Shown one piece after another: positions 43,594-52,343 of a DNA stretch of 64,000 nucleotides (its first letter is position 1; the number at the start of each line of letters is the position of its first letter). The notes below the pieces were generated by a model. It searched no databases, had not been told where the DNA came from, and saw only the letters and a list, made by a program, of their open reading frames with translations. The position numbers were made by a program, and so were the translations under genes. Origin of the DNA: Longimicrobiales bacterium (GTDB lineage: Bacteria; Gemmatimonadota; Gemmatimonadetes; Longimicrobiales; Gaopeijiaceae); contig JANQDZ010000065.1 in NCBI GenBank assembly GCA_028278645.1, positions 35,178 through 99,177 of the forward strand, written 5' to 3'.

Positions 43594-44691
43594 TCACCCA
43601 CCGGTCGGCAGCGGATCGTTCCCTAAGACAAACGCCTCCACGAAAAGCCTCGCGACAGCGGAGCGCATCACGTTCTCATCGGCCCCCAACCCATATGGCG
43701 AACTCAGCGTCTGGGTGTTTGCCAAAACCACGAATGTCAGGCCCTTCTCCGGTGCCCGAACGATCAACGAGGAGTTGGTGGTCCAGTAACCGTAGTGCCA
43801 TTGGAGGGCGGCACCTTCGTACTCCTGAATAAACCAGCCGAGGCCATAGGGCAGGGTTTCTCCTGAGCTTGACGTTGCCGGGGTAAACACGTCAGACCAG
43901 GTGTTCGGTTCAAGGAAATGTCCCTCATCGATAGCGAGGGAGAACCCGGCCATGTCCTCGGCTGAAGCCACCAACCCCGCAGAAGAGCCGAAATAGTCCG
44001 GGTGCTCACGGGAGACAATCTCGGTTCCCTTCACTTCGTATCCCGCCGCCATCCTGGCAAGGAACTCATTTCGATCCAGGCCGGTCAGTGCAAAATCAGC
44101 CCTCTTCTTTGGGTTGGGGGCGGTGTTTTGGGTGCCCAGTGGGTTGAGGAGACGCTCCACCAGGAGATCCGCAAAAGACCTTCCGGATGCCGACTGGATA
44201 ACCTGGTCCAGATAACCGAACCGATTCCCGTTATAGCGGTAGCCCGAGCCGGGGACACCGTCGGAGGTATGAGTCAGAAGGTGGCGAACTGTGACGTTCG
44301 TGGATCCTGAGAATGTAACTCCGTACTGGGACACCAGGTGATCGAGCTCGACCAGCCCTTCCTCCACCAACTGCATGAGGACTGTGGCGGCGAACGGTTT
44401 GGTGAGGGACGCGAGGTGGAAGGGGGTTTCGCTCGACGCGACCCGGCCAGTTTCTACGTTCGCGAAACCAAACCCGGTAGCCCAGACGATCTCGCCATCC
44501 TTAGCGATGGCCGCCGACATCCCCGGGATGTGGAGCTGAACACGGAGGGCGTCCAATTCGGCTGGGAAACCCTCGAGGCCCGGTGTCGGGGTTACGTCAA
44601 TGGTCTGAGGGGCGGTGGGGTTTCCTTCGCACGCCAGAAGACAGGTGACCGATACGCTGACGGCCGCCGCCCGCCTCCACTTCGGAGACAT
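43594..44691 (-). CDS. Serine hydrolase lipoprotein, beta-lactamase class C/esterase family
   Basis: 365 aa. Lipoprotein signal AAAVSVSVTCLLACEG (C21). Penicillin-binding-like domain from about residue 45: IPGMSAAIAKDGEIVWATGFGFAN, the nucleophile motif S95-L-T-K98 in HLASLTKPF, VTVRHLLTHTSDGVPG, a Tyr motif RYNGNRFGYLDQVI standing where YxN usually is, SSAGLVASAEDMAGF and a C-terminal HYGYWTTNSSLIV in place of KTG. Such proteins are esterases, D-aminopeptidases or peptidoglycan enzymes, rarely true beta-lactamases. Anchored in the envelope. Single gene. Confidence 0.88.
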   Translation of the reverse strand: MSPKWRRAAAVSVSVTCLLACEGNPTAPQTIDVTPTPGLEGFPAELDALRVQLHIPGMSAAIAKDGEIVWATGFGFANVETGRVASSETPFHLASLTKPFAATVLMQLVEEGLVELDHLVSQYGVTFSGSTNVTVRHLLTHTSDGVPGSGYRYNGNRFGYLDQVIQSASGRSFADLLVERLLNPLGTQNTAPNPKKRADFALTGLDRNEFLARMAAGYEVKGTEIVSREHPDYFGSSAGLVASAEDMAGFSLAIDEGHFLEPNTWSDVFTPATSSSGETLPYGLGWFIQEYEGAALQWHYGYWTTNSSLIVRAPEKGLTFVVLANTQTLSSPYGLGADENVMRSAVARLFVEAFVLGNDPLPTGG

Positions 44692-44832
44692 CTCACTCCT
44701 CCTTGATCTTCATGCTTCAGATGAACCACCCTGACCCTGTCACGTTCCCCCGGCCGTTCAGTACCAACACTCTGCCTTACGAAAAAACAAATCTGTCTTC
44801 TTCATCCCGGAGGACTTAAAGATGGTACCACC

Positions 44833-46254
44833 ATGAAGATCCTGATGAGCCTCATATTCTACCCGCGAGGGGGCAGCGCCCAGGTCGCCCGCTACCTTTC
44901 CCGTGCCCTCTTGGCCCAAGGTCACGAGGTCCACCTTGTGACGGGCACCCTTCTGGATGGGAACCCGCATCACGATGCGGAGAAGTTCTTCCAAGGCATC
45001 CCGATCACCACCGTCGACTACACGGAGGCGGGCCGAGGGTTTGAACGCAGCGAGAACCCCATGGCCACGACCTGGCCTGTACCGTTCCATCCAAGCTTCG
45101 AAGACAAACCGGACGTCCCGGATAGAGCTTTTTTCAAGGTCGCGGACCGGGAGTACAAGGGACATGTGCGCTGCTGGACTCGGGTTTTTGAGGAGGTCCG
45201 AACCCGGTTCAGCCCCGATGTGCTTCACGTTCACCACCTCACCCACGCTCAGGAAGCGGCGGCGAGGGTGTTTCCGTCTGTCCCGATCCTGACCCATCTG
45301 CATGGAACCGAAATCAAGATGCTGGAGCGGCTCGACGAGTTGAGGTGTGACTCCGAGTCGGCACCGGAAAACGATCCTGTGGCTCGCGGTATGATCTCCT
45401 TCGGAATCCGGGCGTCAGAACATTTCGCAGCCATCAGCCCCGACATCCGGGACCGTGGAATCAACCACCTGAAAATCCCCAAACCTCAAGTCACCACCGT
45501 ACCGAACGGAGTGGACACCACACTATTCAGGCCCCAGGCGTGGTCCGACCTGGAGAAATCCGACTTCCTTAGGAAGATTCTGGTAGACGATCCGCAGGGG
45601 TGGAGCGAAGGAGAGCCGCCGGGGAGTGTTCGATACGAACCGCCCGACTTAGAGAGGTTTTGGAACCCTTCGGGAGGCCTCCGGCCGCTAGCGCTTTTTG
45701 TCGGTCGGTTTTTGGGTTTTAAGAGGATCCCCCTGTTGATCCGGGCCCTATCCGAGGCCAACAGACTCTCTGGGGACGCCGCCGATCCTCCGTTTAACCT
45801 CTTGGTTTGGGGTGGAATGCCCGGGGAATGGGAGGGCGAACACCCCCATTCAGTCGCCACATCCTTAGGGATGCCAAACGTGTTCTTCTGCGGTTGGCTC
45901 CCCCATGATCTCCTTTCCCAAGGACTGAACCTCGCCGACCTCCTGGTAGCTCCTTCCTTTAACGAGCCGTTCGGTCAGGTCTACATCGAAGCGATGGCCA
46001 CCGGCGCCCCGGTCATCGCGACCAAGAGCGGTGGCCCCCTGGCCTTCGTGGTAGGGGATGGGCCAACGGCGAACGGGTGGTTCGCCGAGGTTGATGATCA
46101 AGATTCCCTGGCCAGGACACTGCACCAGGCGTTGGGGAACGAAAAAGAGAGAGAGCGGCGTGGCGACAACGCCCTCTCCCTCGTTAGGAAACACTACGAC
46201 TGGAGCGCCATCGCCACCCGCTATGCTGACCTCTACCAACGGTTGATAGGTTAG
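44833..46254 (+). CDS. Glycosyltransferase family 4-like protein (GT-B)
   Basis: 473 aa. N-terminal domain MKILMSLIFYPRGGSAQVARYLSRALLAQGHEVHLVTG, with DVLHVHHLTHAQEAAARVFPSVPILTHLHGTE, the hinge PQVTTVPNGVDTTLFRP, and C-terminal domain ALFVGRFLGFKRIPLLIRAL with the nucleotide-sugar site PSFNEPFGQVYIEAMATGAPVIATKSGGP (E-x7-E). The start follows GGAGGACTTAAAG; ATG 44833 is right for the family. It transfers an unidentified sugar, perhaps to a glycan, sucrose/trehalose-like metabolite or lipid. No sugar-biosynthesis genes are adjacent. Confidence 0.92.
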   Translation: MKILMSLIFYPRGGSAQVARYLSRALLAQGHEVHLVTGTLLDGNPHHDAEKFFQGIPITTVDYTEAGRGFERSENPMATTWPVPFHPSFEDKPDVPDRAFFKVADREYKGHVRCWTRVFEEVRTRFSPDVLHVHHLTHAQEAAARVFPSVPILTHLHGTEIKMLERLDELRCDSESAPENDPVARGMISFGIRASEHFAAISPDIRDRGINHLKIPKPQVTTVPNGVDTTLFRPQAWSDLEKSDFLRKILVDDPQGWSEGEPPGSVRYEPPDLERFWNPSGGLRPLALFVGRFLGFKRIPLLIRALSEANRLSGDAADPPFNLLVWGGMPGEWEGEHPHSVATSLGMPNVFFCGWLPHDLLSQGLNLADLLVAPSFNEPFGQVYIEAMATGAPVIATKSGGPLAFVVGDGPTANGWFAEVDDQDSLARTLHQALGNEKERERRGDNALSLVRKHYDWSAIATRYADLYQRLIG

Positions 46255-46355
46255 GGGCTCTCAGCTCCCCGAGGCCCGGAACCCTAACCACCACACCCGG
46301 CACAGGTGGGGGATTCCGGGAACACCATCAGGCGCTCGAACTTCACTTCGCTCCT

Positions 46356-47249
46356 CTACCGGCGGCCTCGGGGTTCCGGCGGCACGATCTTGCGGGTCTT
46401 CATGTTGTACCTCTGGCCCGGACCGAGGACGAAGTAGGGCTTCTCCCAGGGTTGATATGCCCGGGTGTTGTCATGGATCGCTACCATCCACTTTCCCATC
46501 ACTTCCAGGGTGTCGCCGGTAACGATGACGGCTGTGCTTTCGGACAACCCGATTCCCAGAAGATGAGGCTGGTCCTCGACGACCGGGATGATGTGGTCCC
46601 AACGATTCCGCGCATCGATGTGCTGGTCGATGGCGGACTTCCGGAGGAATTCGAATCCGAGCTGGTGGTTCTCCTCGTCCGTCATGACGATCTGTGATCC
46701 CTCGGTATCACCTCGGACCAGGTATTCCCCCTGGATCGTGGCGCCAGCCGAGCTTCCTCCGATTACTCCACCTCGCTCCAAAACCTTGTGGAACTCGTCG
46801 TAGGTCAGGGTGCCTGCATAGGAGTCCACAATGTTCCACTGACGCCCACCGTTGAACCAGACAGCAGTTGCCTGGCTGAGGTCGGCTACGAACTCCTCGG
46901 TATCCGCCACCGCGGGGTCATGAGTATGGAGCATGGAGACGTTTACGACGCCACGTTCCCGCCATCCCCTGAGTACCCGCTCCTCGTCGTATTCCCTGAG
47001 GTTCCCTTCCCGGTCGTAGTTCCCGCCGGCGGTTGGCACAACCACGAAACGCCCCTCCTCGAGGCCGCCACCGAGCTCAATGAACTTCTCCATAATCTGA
47101 GTACCACCGGTTCCTCCTCCCCCAACGATCACCAAGGTTCCGTTTGGAGGGCCGTACTCGGGCGCTTCTTGAGCGCCGGCCGGCGAAGCCAACCAAAAGA
47201 CAAGCAACAAAGCCAAGAACGACAGGCGGTGCGGTCGAGCCATCATCAT
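46356..47249 (-). CDS. Exported cyanophycinase-like peptidase (S51)
   Basis: 297 aa. Signal peptide (HRLSFLALLLVFWLASPAGAQ), then VIVGGGGTGGTQIMEKFIEL, VVPTAGGNYD, VWFNGGRQWNIVDSY, and the nucleophile motif GGVIGGSSAGATIQGEYL (Ser-Ala-Gly) followed by FEFLRKSAIDQHIDARNRW and GIGLSESTAVIVTGDTLEV, the signature of the cyanophycinase/peptidase E clan. Classical cyanophycinase is a cytosolic beta-Asp-Arg dipeptidase; extracellular types occur in degraders. A periplasmic or secreted enzyme for beta-aspartyl or cyanophycin-like peptides is inferred. It follows rtcB by about 90 bp on the same strand. Confidence 0.9.
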   Translation of the reverse strand: MMMARPHRLSFLALLLVFWLASPAGAQEAPEYGPPNGTLVIVGGGGTGGTQIMEKFIELGGGLEEGRFVVVPTAGGNYDREGNLREYDEERVLRGWRERGVVNVSMLHTHDPAVADTEEFVADLSQATAVWFNGGRQWNIVDSYAGTLTYDEFHKVLERGGVIGGSSAGATIQGEYLVRGDTEGSQIVMTDEENHQLGFEFLRKSAIDQHIDARNRWDHIIPVVEDQPHLLGIGLSESTAVIVTGDTLEVMGKWMVAIHDNTRAYQPWEKPYFVLGPGQRYNMKTRKIVPPEPRGRR

Positions 47250-47342
47250 GTTCCCCTCATCCGGTGGTGGAGATTGAAGAGTTCTCAGGGAAGCCAGCCT
47301 AATTCACCCACCCAGATCAGCGCAAACGACTTTCGGAGGCTG

Positions 47343-48542
47343 CTAGTCCTCCGGTCGTTCACCGGGCGGAGCCATCTTGACCATCTTGGGCTGAAAGCGG
47401 GCGACGATCTCAACCAGATCGGCCTGGGCCGCCATGACCTCGTCGATGTCTTTGTAGGCCATGGGCACCTCGTCCAGACCCGCCGACAGCAGGGTGATCC
47501 CGCGCTCCTCTAGGTGTTTTCGGATCTCTGGCCATGAGAAGATCTTCTTGGCTTTCCTCCGACTCATGACGCGACCAGCCCCATGAGCCGCCGAGTTCAA
47601 CGAGGCGGGGTTCCCTTTCCCCCTGGCGACGTACGTGGGGGTGGCCATGCTCCCGGGGATGATCCCAAGGACTCCTTTCCCGGCCGGGGTGGCGCCCTTT
47701 CGGTGGACGATGACCTTCTCGCCATCGTGTTCCTCCCGCCAGGCGAAGTTGTGGTGGTTCTCCAGGGTAAGAAGGACTCGGGCACCCAGTTCCCGAGGGA
47801 CATGGCGGTGGATGCATGCGTGGTTCGCCGCGGCATACCGTCCCATCAACTCCATGGACCGCCAGTATTCCCTCCCGGCCTCGGAACCAAGCTCCAACCA
47901 AGCCAGGTGCTTGAGCTCTCTCGGAAGCTTGGAGTGCCTGCTCATCGCCAACTTGCTGTAGTGGCCAGCGATGGTGGCCCCGGCACCTCGGCTGCCGCTG
48001 TGGCTGAGGAGAGCGAGGTACTCCCCTGGCTCCAGGCCCAAATCGGTCTCACCAACCTCGATGACGCCGAACTCCACGAAGTGGTTCCCACTACCGCTAG
48101 TGCCCAATTGGGCCCAGGCCTTGTCTTTCAGCCGCCGGACCAGAGGTGTGAAGGACCAGTCATCATCCATCACGTCATGTTGACGCCGCTTCTTGAATGA
48201 CGAACCAACCCCGAACCTCGTCTCCTTTTCGACGACCTTCTTGAACCTTTCCGGCTGGCGGGTGAGGGAGTCCACCGGCAGATCGAGAACGGACATCCGG
48301 ACCCGGCAGGCTATGTCTACACCGACGGCGTAGGGTATCACCGCATTCCTGGTTGCGAGGACGCCACCGATGGGCAGCCCGTAGCCCAGATGGGCGTCCG
48401 GCATGAGAGCACCTCGGACCGCCACAGGAAGAGCACACGCGTTCTCCATTTGACGAACGGATTGAGCCTCGAGGTTCTGGCCCCACTTCCGGTAAGGAGC
48501 AGGCCCGCCGGGGCGTTCGCTCCTTTTTCTGTGTGTTTCCAT
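47343..48542 (-). CDS. rtcB: RNA-splicing ligase RtcB
   Basis: 399 aa from the ATG at 48542. An open frame upstream to 48695 adds 51 residues rich in Arg and Ser that overlap the divergent promoter and look non-coding. RtcB joins 2',3'-cyclic phosphate and 5'-OH RNA ends with GTP and Mn. Seen: GVDIACR with D76 and C79, GNHFVEF with H154, LLSHSGSRGAG with H181, TLENHHNFAW, GIIPGSMATPTYVARG and the guanylylation His H320 in SAAHGAGRVMSR. No archease or RtcA gene lies nearby. It diverges from a PadR gene. Confidence 0.95.
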   Translation of the reverse strand: METHRKRSERPGGPAPYRKWGQNLEAQSVRQMENACALPVAVRGALMPDAHLGYGLPIGGVLATRNAVIPYAVGVDIACRVRMSVLDLPVDSLTRQPERFKKVVEKETRFGVGSSFKKRRQHDVMDDDWSFTPLVRRLKDKAWAQLGTSGSGNHFVEFGVIEVGETDLGLEPGEYLALLSHSGSRGAGATIAGHYSKLAMSRHSKLPRELKHLAWLELGSEAGREYWRSMELMGRYAAANHACIHRHVPRELGARVLLTLENHHNFAWREEHDGEKVIVHRKGATPAGKGVLGIIPGSMATPTYVARGKGNPASLNSAAHGAGRVMSRRKAKKIFSWPEIRKHLEERGITLLSAGLDEVPMAYKDIDEVMAAQADLVEIVARFQPKMVKMAPPGERPED

Positions 48543-48701
48543 TCCGATCCTGGGCGGAAAGGTGGACTGCGGTGCTGAGATCGAAAGAATGCAGCGGAAG
48601 ACAAAAAACGACCAGAGCCTTTTCCTTCTTTCAGACCCGCGCTTGCACCGGGCCCGACCTCGGAGGCTTCCTGAAACTTTCCATGTCAAACTCACGTCAT
48701 T

Positions 48702-48720
48702 ATGATATGATTACTATCAT
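48702..48720 (+). promoter_or_regulatory. Candidate PadR operator/promoter, second module
   Basis: ATGATA-N7-TATCAT (48702-48707 and 48715-48720) is a perfect inverted repeat inside an AT-rich island (48695-48730), overlapping a possible -10 TATGAT (48706-48711) with a weak -35 TGTCAA (48684-48689). It lies 45 nt before the padR ATG and also in front of rtcB. It fits the inverted-repeat style of PadR boxes. Confidence 0.55.
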
Positions 48721-48765
48721 TCTGATACTATCGACTCTCCGAGAGAACCAAGGCCAAAGGCGACA

Positions 48766-49122
48766 ATGTCCGAGCCAACGTCCAATCCAGCGGGGTTCCT
48801 CCCGCTCCACCCATTGGAATTCCGGATCCTGATGGTCCTTATGGATCAGCCGGCACACGGGTATCGGATCGTGAGAGAGATCGAATCTCGCGAACGGGAC
48901 CTTTCGAGCATCTATCCGGGAAATCTGTATCGGAGGATCAGGGACCTGGTGGCAAAGGGATTGCTTCATGAGGTCGATCCTCCCTCCGGTGTCGATGCCG
49001 ATCCCCGTAGGAAGTACTTCGCGCCAACGTCTTTGGGAGAAGCTGTGGCCAAAGCCGAGGGACACCGTCTCCAAACGCTGGTCCAGGAAGCCGAGGCCCT
49101 CGGCGTGATCCAGGGGAGGTGA
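48766..49122 (+). CDS. PadR-family transcriptional regulator (module 2)
   Basis: 118 aa winged-helix protein: LHPLEFRILMVLMDQPAHGYRIVREIESRERDLSSIYPGNLYRRIRDLVAKGLLHEV, wing DPRRKYFAPTSLGEAVAKAEGHRL, C-terminal helix for dimerisation. It is followed by an ADOP permease gene 9 bp downstream and preceded by an AT-rich inverted repeat, so autoregulation and control of the permease are likely. Confidence 0.92.
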   Translation: MSEPTSNPAGFLPLHPLEFRILMVLMDQPAHGYRIVREIESRERDLSSIYPGNLYRRIRDLVAKGLLHEVDPPSGVDADPRRKYFAPTSLGEAVAKAEGHRLQTLVQEAEALGVIQGR

Positions 49123-49131
49123 GGAGGACCC

Positions 49132-51873
49132 ATGTCGGATTCCTCAGGCTCCCCTCGACGCGGCACCCGGGTGCCGGTCCTCTATTCCGGCCTAATGCTC
49201 CTGTTCCCGGCAGACCTTCGGCGGGAGTACGGTGACGAGATGGCCCACCTGTTTCTCTCTCGGCTTGCAGAAAGTCAGGGACCTCTTGGACGGATTCGCG
49301 TCTGGGCCAGGGCCTCCATCGACGTATTCTTCCACGGGCTCGCCGAGAGATGGAGGGTCCGGCTCGGTAGGCGCGGTGCTGGGGGGCGGGTCGGCGCGGG
49401 GCCCCCGCACCGAGAAGGGGAGAGAGACGCGCGTCGCTCCGGGTTTGGGGACGAGCTTCGCCAAGACCTGATCTATTCGATTCGCACGCTGGCTAGGTCC
49501 CCCATCTACACGGTCGTGGTCGTTTTGACTCTTGGCGTCGGAATCGCCCTGAACACCGTCGTATTCAGCGTGATGAATCCATTCCTGCTTCGGCCGCTTC
49601 CCTACGCGGACGCGGATGCCCTGGTCCACCTCGGAGGAGTGGACCCGATCCAGGGTTGGGACGGGGGCCGGTTTTCTTTTCTCCAACTGGAAGATCTCCG
49701 GGAGCGGTCCAGATCTTTCGAGGATCTCGCCGGATACTATTACGGAACCAGGAACCTGTCCGGGGACCAGGCGGCGGAGCAGGTCGTCACAACCTGGGGC
49801 ACGGGGAACCTGTTCCAACTCCTTGGCGTCCAAGCGGCCATGGGAAGAGTCCTCACACCGGAGGACGATCGGATTGGGGAACCCGAGGTCGCCCTCCTCA
49901 GCCGCGGCCTTTGGGTCAGGCGATATGGGAGCGACCCCCAGATCCTGGGTAAGACCATTCGTCTGAACGGTGTCCCCCACGACGTCATCGGTGTCCTACC
50001 AGCCGAGTTCAACTTTCCCTTTAACGCCGTGCAACTCTGGTTGCCCATGCGGGCTGACCCCACTGTGGAAGCAAGGGGGGATATGGGCACCCTGGTCGTT
50101 GGTCGCCTGGCGGAAGGTTGGACCGCAGAACGGGCCAGGGAGGAGATTAGCGCTGTCCACGAGGAATTGGCCACCGCGTACCCGGAGGCCGATGGCCAGT
50201 ACAGCGCCGTCTCGGTCACTTCAATGCGGGAGGCTTTGAACTTCGTCTGGGACATGCTCCAGCGGGCCTTTTTGATCATGCTTGCCGGCGTCGCTTTTGT
50301 GCTGGTCATCGCATGCGTGAACGTTGCCTCTCTCACTCTGGCCCGTCTGGGGACGCGTACGCGAGAGATAGCCCTTCGACAGGCTCTGGGCGCCGGCCGC
50401 CGCCGTCTCGTGAAGCAGTTCCTGGTGGAGGCGGTGCTTTTAGCCGTTCTCGGCGGTGTTTTGGGTATCGCCCTCACTCACGTTGGGGCCAGCCTTTTGG
50501 GAACTCTGATCCCTCCAGATATCTACAGGGTCGGGGAAGTCTCGCTGGATCGGCGGGTGCTTTTCTTCTCTGCAGTAATCACCCTTGCGACACCTCTCCT
50601 CTTTGCTCTGATTCCCGCCTGGACAACGGCCCGAAAGGCCCTTACCGACGGACTGAAGGAAGGCTCAACCGGAGGGGGTGTGGGCCGCCGTGCGATCCGC
50701 GCTCGAAAAGCGTTGGTTGTGGCCGAGGTTTCATTGGGAGTGATCCTGGTAGCCGGCACGGGCATGATGGTCCGAAGCCTGAACAATGCCCTGGCCACGG
50801 ACGTCGGTTTCCCGGCGGACCGGATTCTGACGGCCCAGATCTCTCTCCCGGAATCCGTAGGTGAGGATCCCCTCGTGGTGGATGCGCACTTCCGGGGTTT
50901 GATGGATGGCATCTCTTCCATCCCCGGCGTCGCCTCGGTGGGATCCGTCTCCAACCTTCCTCTGAATCACGAGGTGTTCTCTATCCGGTATGCGACGCCG
51001 GACGGGTTGGATGTCCCGCTGGAGGACCGGCCGTCGGCTCATACTTCCAGGGCCGGACCCGGGTACTTCGAAGCCATGGGGATCCAGATTCTCGCGGGAC
51101 GAAGCTTCGCGGAGGGCCGATCAGAAGAGGGCGCACCGGAAGTGGTCGTTTCCCGGACATTGGCCGAGCGGCTCTGGGCGGGCGAATCACCCCTGGGCCG
51201 AACGATCGTGTACGGAAGGGACGAGCCGGTTTCGGCCACGGTAATCGGAGTTTCGGGGGACATTTACTACGACGGTCTGACAGAAGGTCCCCAGCCTCAC
51301 ATCTTCCGATCCCTTACAGGGACCACTTCACGGCGCCGGTTTCTGGTCATCGCCGCCGGTCCGGGGAGCACACCTCACTCCCTGATGGAACCGGTTCGCC
51401 GGGAACTCTTCAATCTGGACCCCGACGTGCCAGCAGGCATCCGGCCCATGATGGACATCCTGCGAGAGAGCACGGGGCTCTGGGCAATCAGCTCCTTGTT
51501 CCTCGGGGTTTTTGGGATGGTGGCGCTGGCACTGGCTGCCTTGGGCATCTACGGAGTGGTGGCTTTCTCCGTGTCCCAGAGGCGCCGGGAGATGGGACTC
51601 CGGCTGGCTCTCGGATCCAACAAGGGGAAGATTCTGCGGCGCGTGGTGGGCGAAGGAGTCCGAATGACATCGGTCGGTCTTCTGATCGGCGGGATCGGCG
51701 CCATCGGTTCCGGCTTCCTCCTTTCCAGCCTCCTCTTGGGGGTTGGTCCCGTGGATGGCTTCACTCTCTCGGCCGTCATCGCCATCTTCTTGGCTGTGGC
51801 GGTAGGATCCGCTTTCATTCCCGCTCGTCGGGCAGCAGCGGTGGAACCGGCTGAGGCCCTACGAATGGAATGA
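49132..51873 (+). CDS. ADOP: duplicated MacB/FtsX-like ABC permease (module 2)
   Basis: 913 aa. N-terminal domain LMLLFPADLRREYGDEMAHLFLSRLAESQG (about 18-90) with a basic Gly-rich linker, then the first MacB unit (SPIYTVVVVLTLGVGIALNTVVFSVMNPFLLRPLPYADADALVHLGG, periplasmic part, FtsX helices around 380-490) and the second (about 515 to the end) closing with YGVVAFSVSQRRREMGLRLALGSNKGKIL and FIPARRAAAVEPAEALRME. GAGGAGGA precedes the ATG. The protein is a membrane transporter half without an ATPase in the same operon; it differs clearly in sequence from the other three copies. Confidence 0.92.
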   Translation: MSDSSGSPRRGTRVPVLYSGLMLLFPADLRREYGDEMAHLFLSRLAESQGPLGRIRVWARASIDVFFHGLAERWRVRLGRRGAGGRVGAGPPHREGERDARRSGFGDELRQDLIYSIRTLARSPIYTVVVVLTLGVGIALNTVVFSVMNPFLLRPLPYADADALVHLGGVDPIQGWDGGRFSFLQLEDLRERSRSFEDLAGYYYGTRNLSGDQAAEQVVTTWGTGNLFQLLGVQAAMGRVLTPEDDRIGEPEVALLSRGLWVRRYGSDPQILGKTIRLNGVPHDVIGVLPAEFNFPFNAVQLWLPMRADPTVEARGDMGTLVVGRLAEGWTAERAREEISAVHEELATAYPEADGQYSAVSVTSMREALNFVWDMLQRAFLIMLAGVAFVLVIACVNVASLTLARLGTRTREIALRQALGAGRRRLVKQFLVEAVLLAVLGGVLGIALTHVGASLLGTLIPPDIYRVGEVSLDRRVLFFSAVITLATPLLFALIPAWTTARKALTDGLKEGSTGGGVGRRAIRARKALVVAEVSLGVILVAGTGMMVRSLNNALATDVGFPADRILTAQISLPESVGEDPLVVDAHFRGLMDGISSIPGVASVGSVSNLPLNHEVFSIRYATPDGLDVPLEDRPSAHTSRAGPGYFEAMGIQILAGRSFAEGRSEEGAPEVVVSRTLAERLWAGESPLGRTIVYGRDEPVSATVIGVSGDIYYDGLTEGPQPHIFRSLTGTTSRRRFLVIAAGPGSTPHSLMEPVRRELFNLDPDVPAGIRPMMDILRESTGLWAISSLFLGVFGMVALALAALGIYGVVAFSVSQRRREMGLRLALGSNKGKILRRVVGEGVRMTSVGLLIGGIGAIGSGFLLSSLLLGVGPVDGFTLSAVIAIFLAVAVGSAFIPARRAAAVEPAEALRME

Positions 51874-51954
51874 CTGCCGGTTTTCCCCTGCTGGCCTAAG
51901 AGAAGAGGTCCCGCCAGGGAGCAAGCCGCTCCCAAACACTCCGGTCTGACTCCC

Positions 51955-51983
51955 TTGATCCTTCGGCCGATTACTAATACTAT
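51955..51983 (+). promoter_or_regulatory. Promoter of the third PadR-ADOP module
   Basis: TTGATC (51955-51960), 17-nt spacer, TACTAT (51978-51983). It lies 45 nt upstream of the padR start codon, in an AT-richer stretch. No long palindrome was found over it. Confidence 0.6.
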
Positions 51984-52028
51984 GTACCTTACACTTCTAC
52001 TTAACCAATCAACACCGGATCGACACTG

Positions 52029-52343
52029 ATGCCCCGATCACTCGGAGTCACATCGCTGCGCATTCTAGGCGCCGTTCGTGAAGGTATCTCATACGGCCTG
52101 GATATCGTCGCCCACACCGGCCTCCCCTCTGGAACCGTGTACCCCACCCTGGGAAGGCTCAAAAGAAGTGGGTACCTGAAAGCTCGCTGGGAAGACCAAA
52201 GGGTGGCGGACCGTGAGGGCCGGCCCCGCCGCCGGTACTACGAGCTCACGCCCGACGGGACCCAAGCGCTGGTGGAAGGGACGAACCGAATGGCTCAGCT
52301 CGCCGCCGACTTGGGCGCAGCCGCGACGAGCGGGACCGGATGA
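52029..52343 (+). CDS. PadR-family transcriptional regulator (module 3)
   Basis: 104 aa winged-helix regulator: GVTSLRILGAVREGISYGLDIVAHTGLPSGTVYPTLGRLKRSGYLKARWED, then the wing RPRRRYYELTPDGTQALVEG. It is the shortest of the four and lacks a long dimerisation helix. Its stop overlaps the permease start by 4 bp (ATGA), giving translational coupling with the ADOP permease. Confidence 0.9.
   Translation: MPRSLGVTSLRILGAVREGISYGLDIVAHTGLPSGTVYPTLGRLKRSGYLKARWEDQRVADREGRPRRRYYELTPDGTQALVEGTNRMAQLAADLGAAATSGTG

Noticed and set aside
48543..48695. N-terminal extension of rtcB by 51 codons
   Set aside because: Arg/Ser-rich sequence overlapping the divergent regulatory region; RtcB proteins start at the internal Met.
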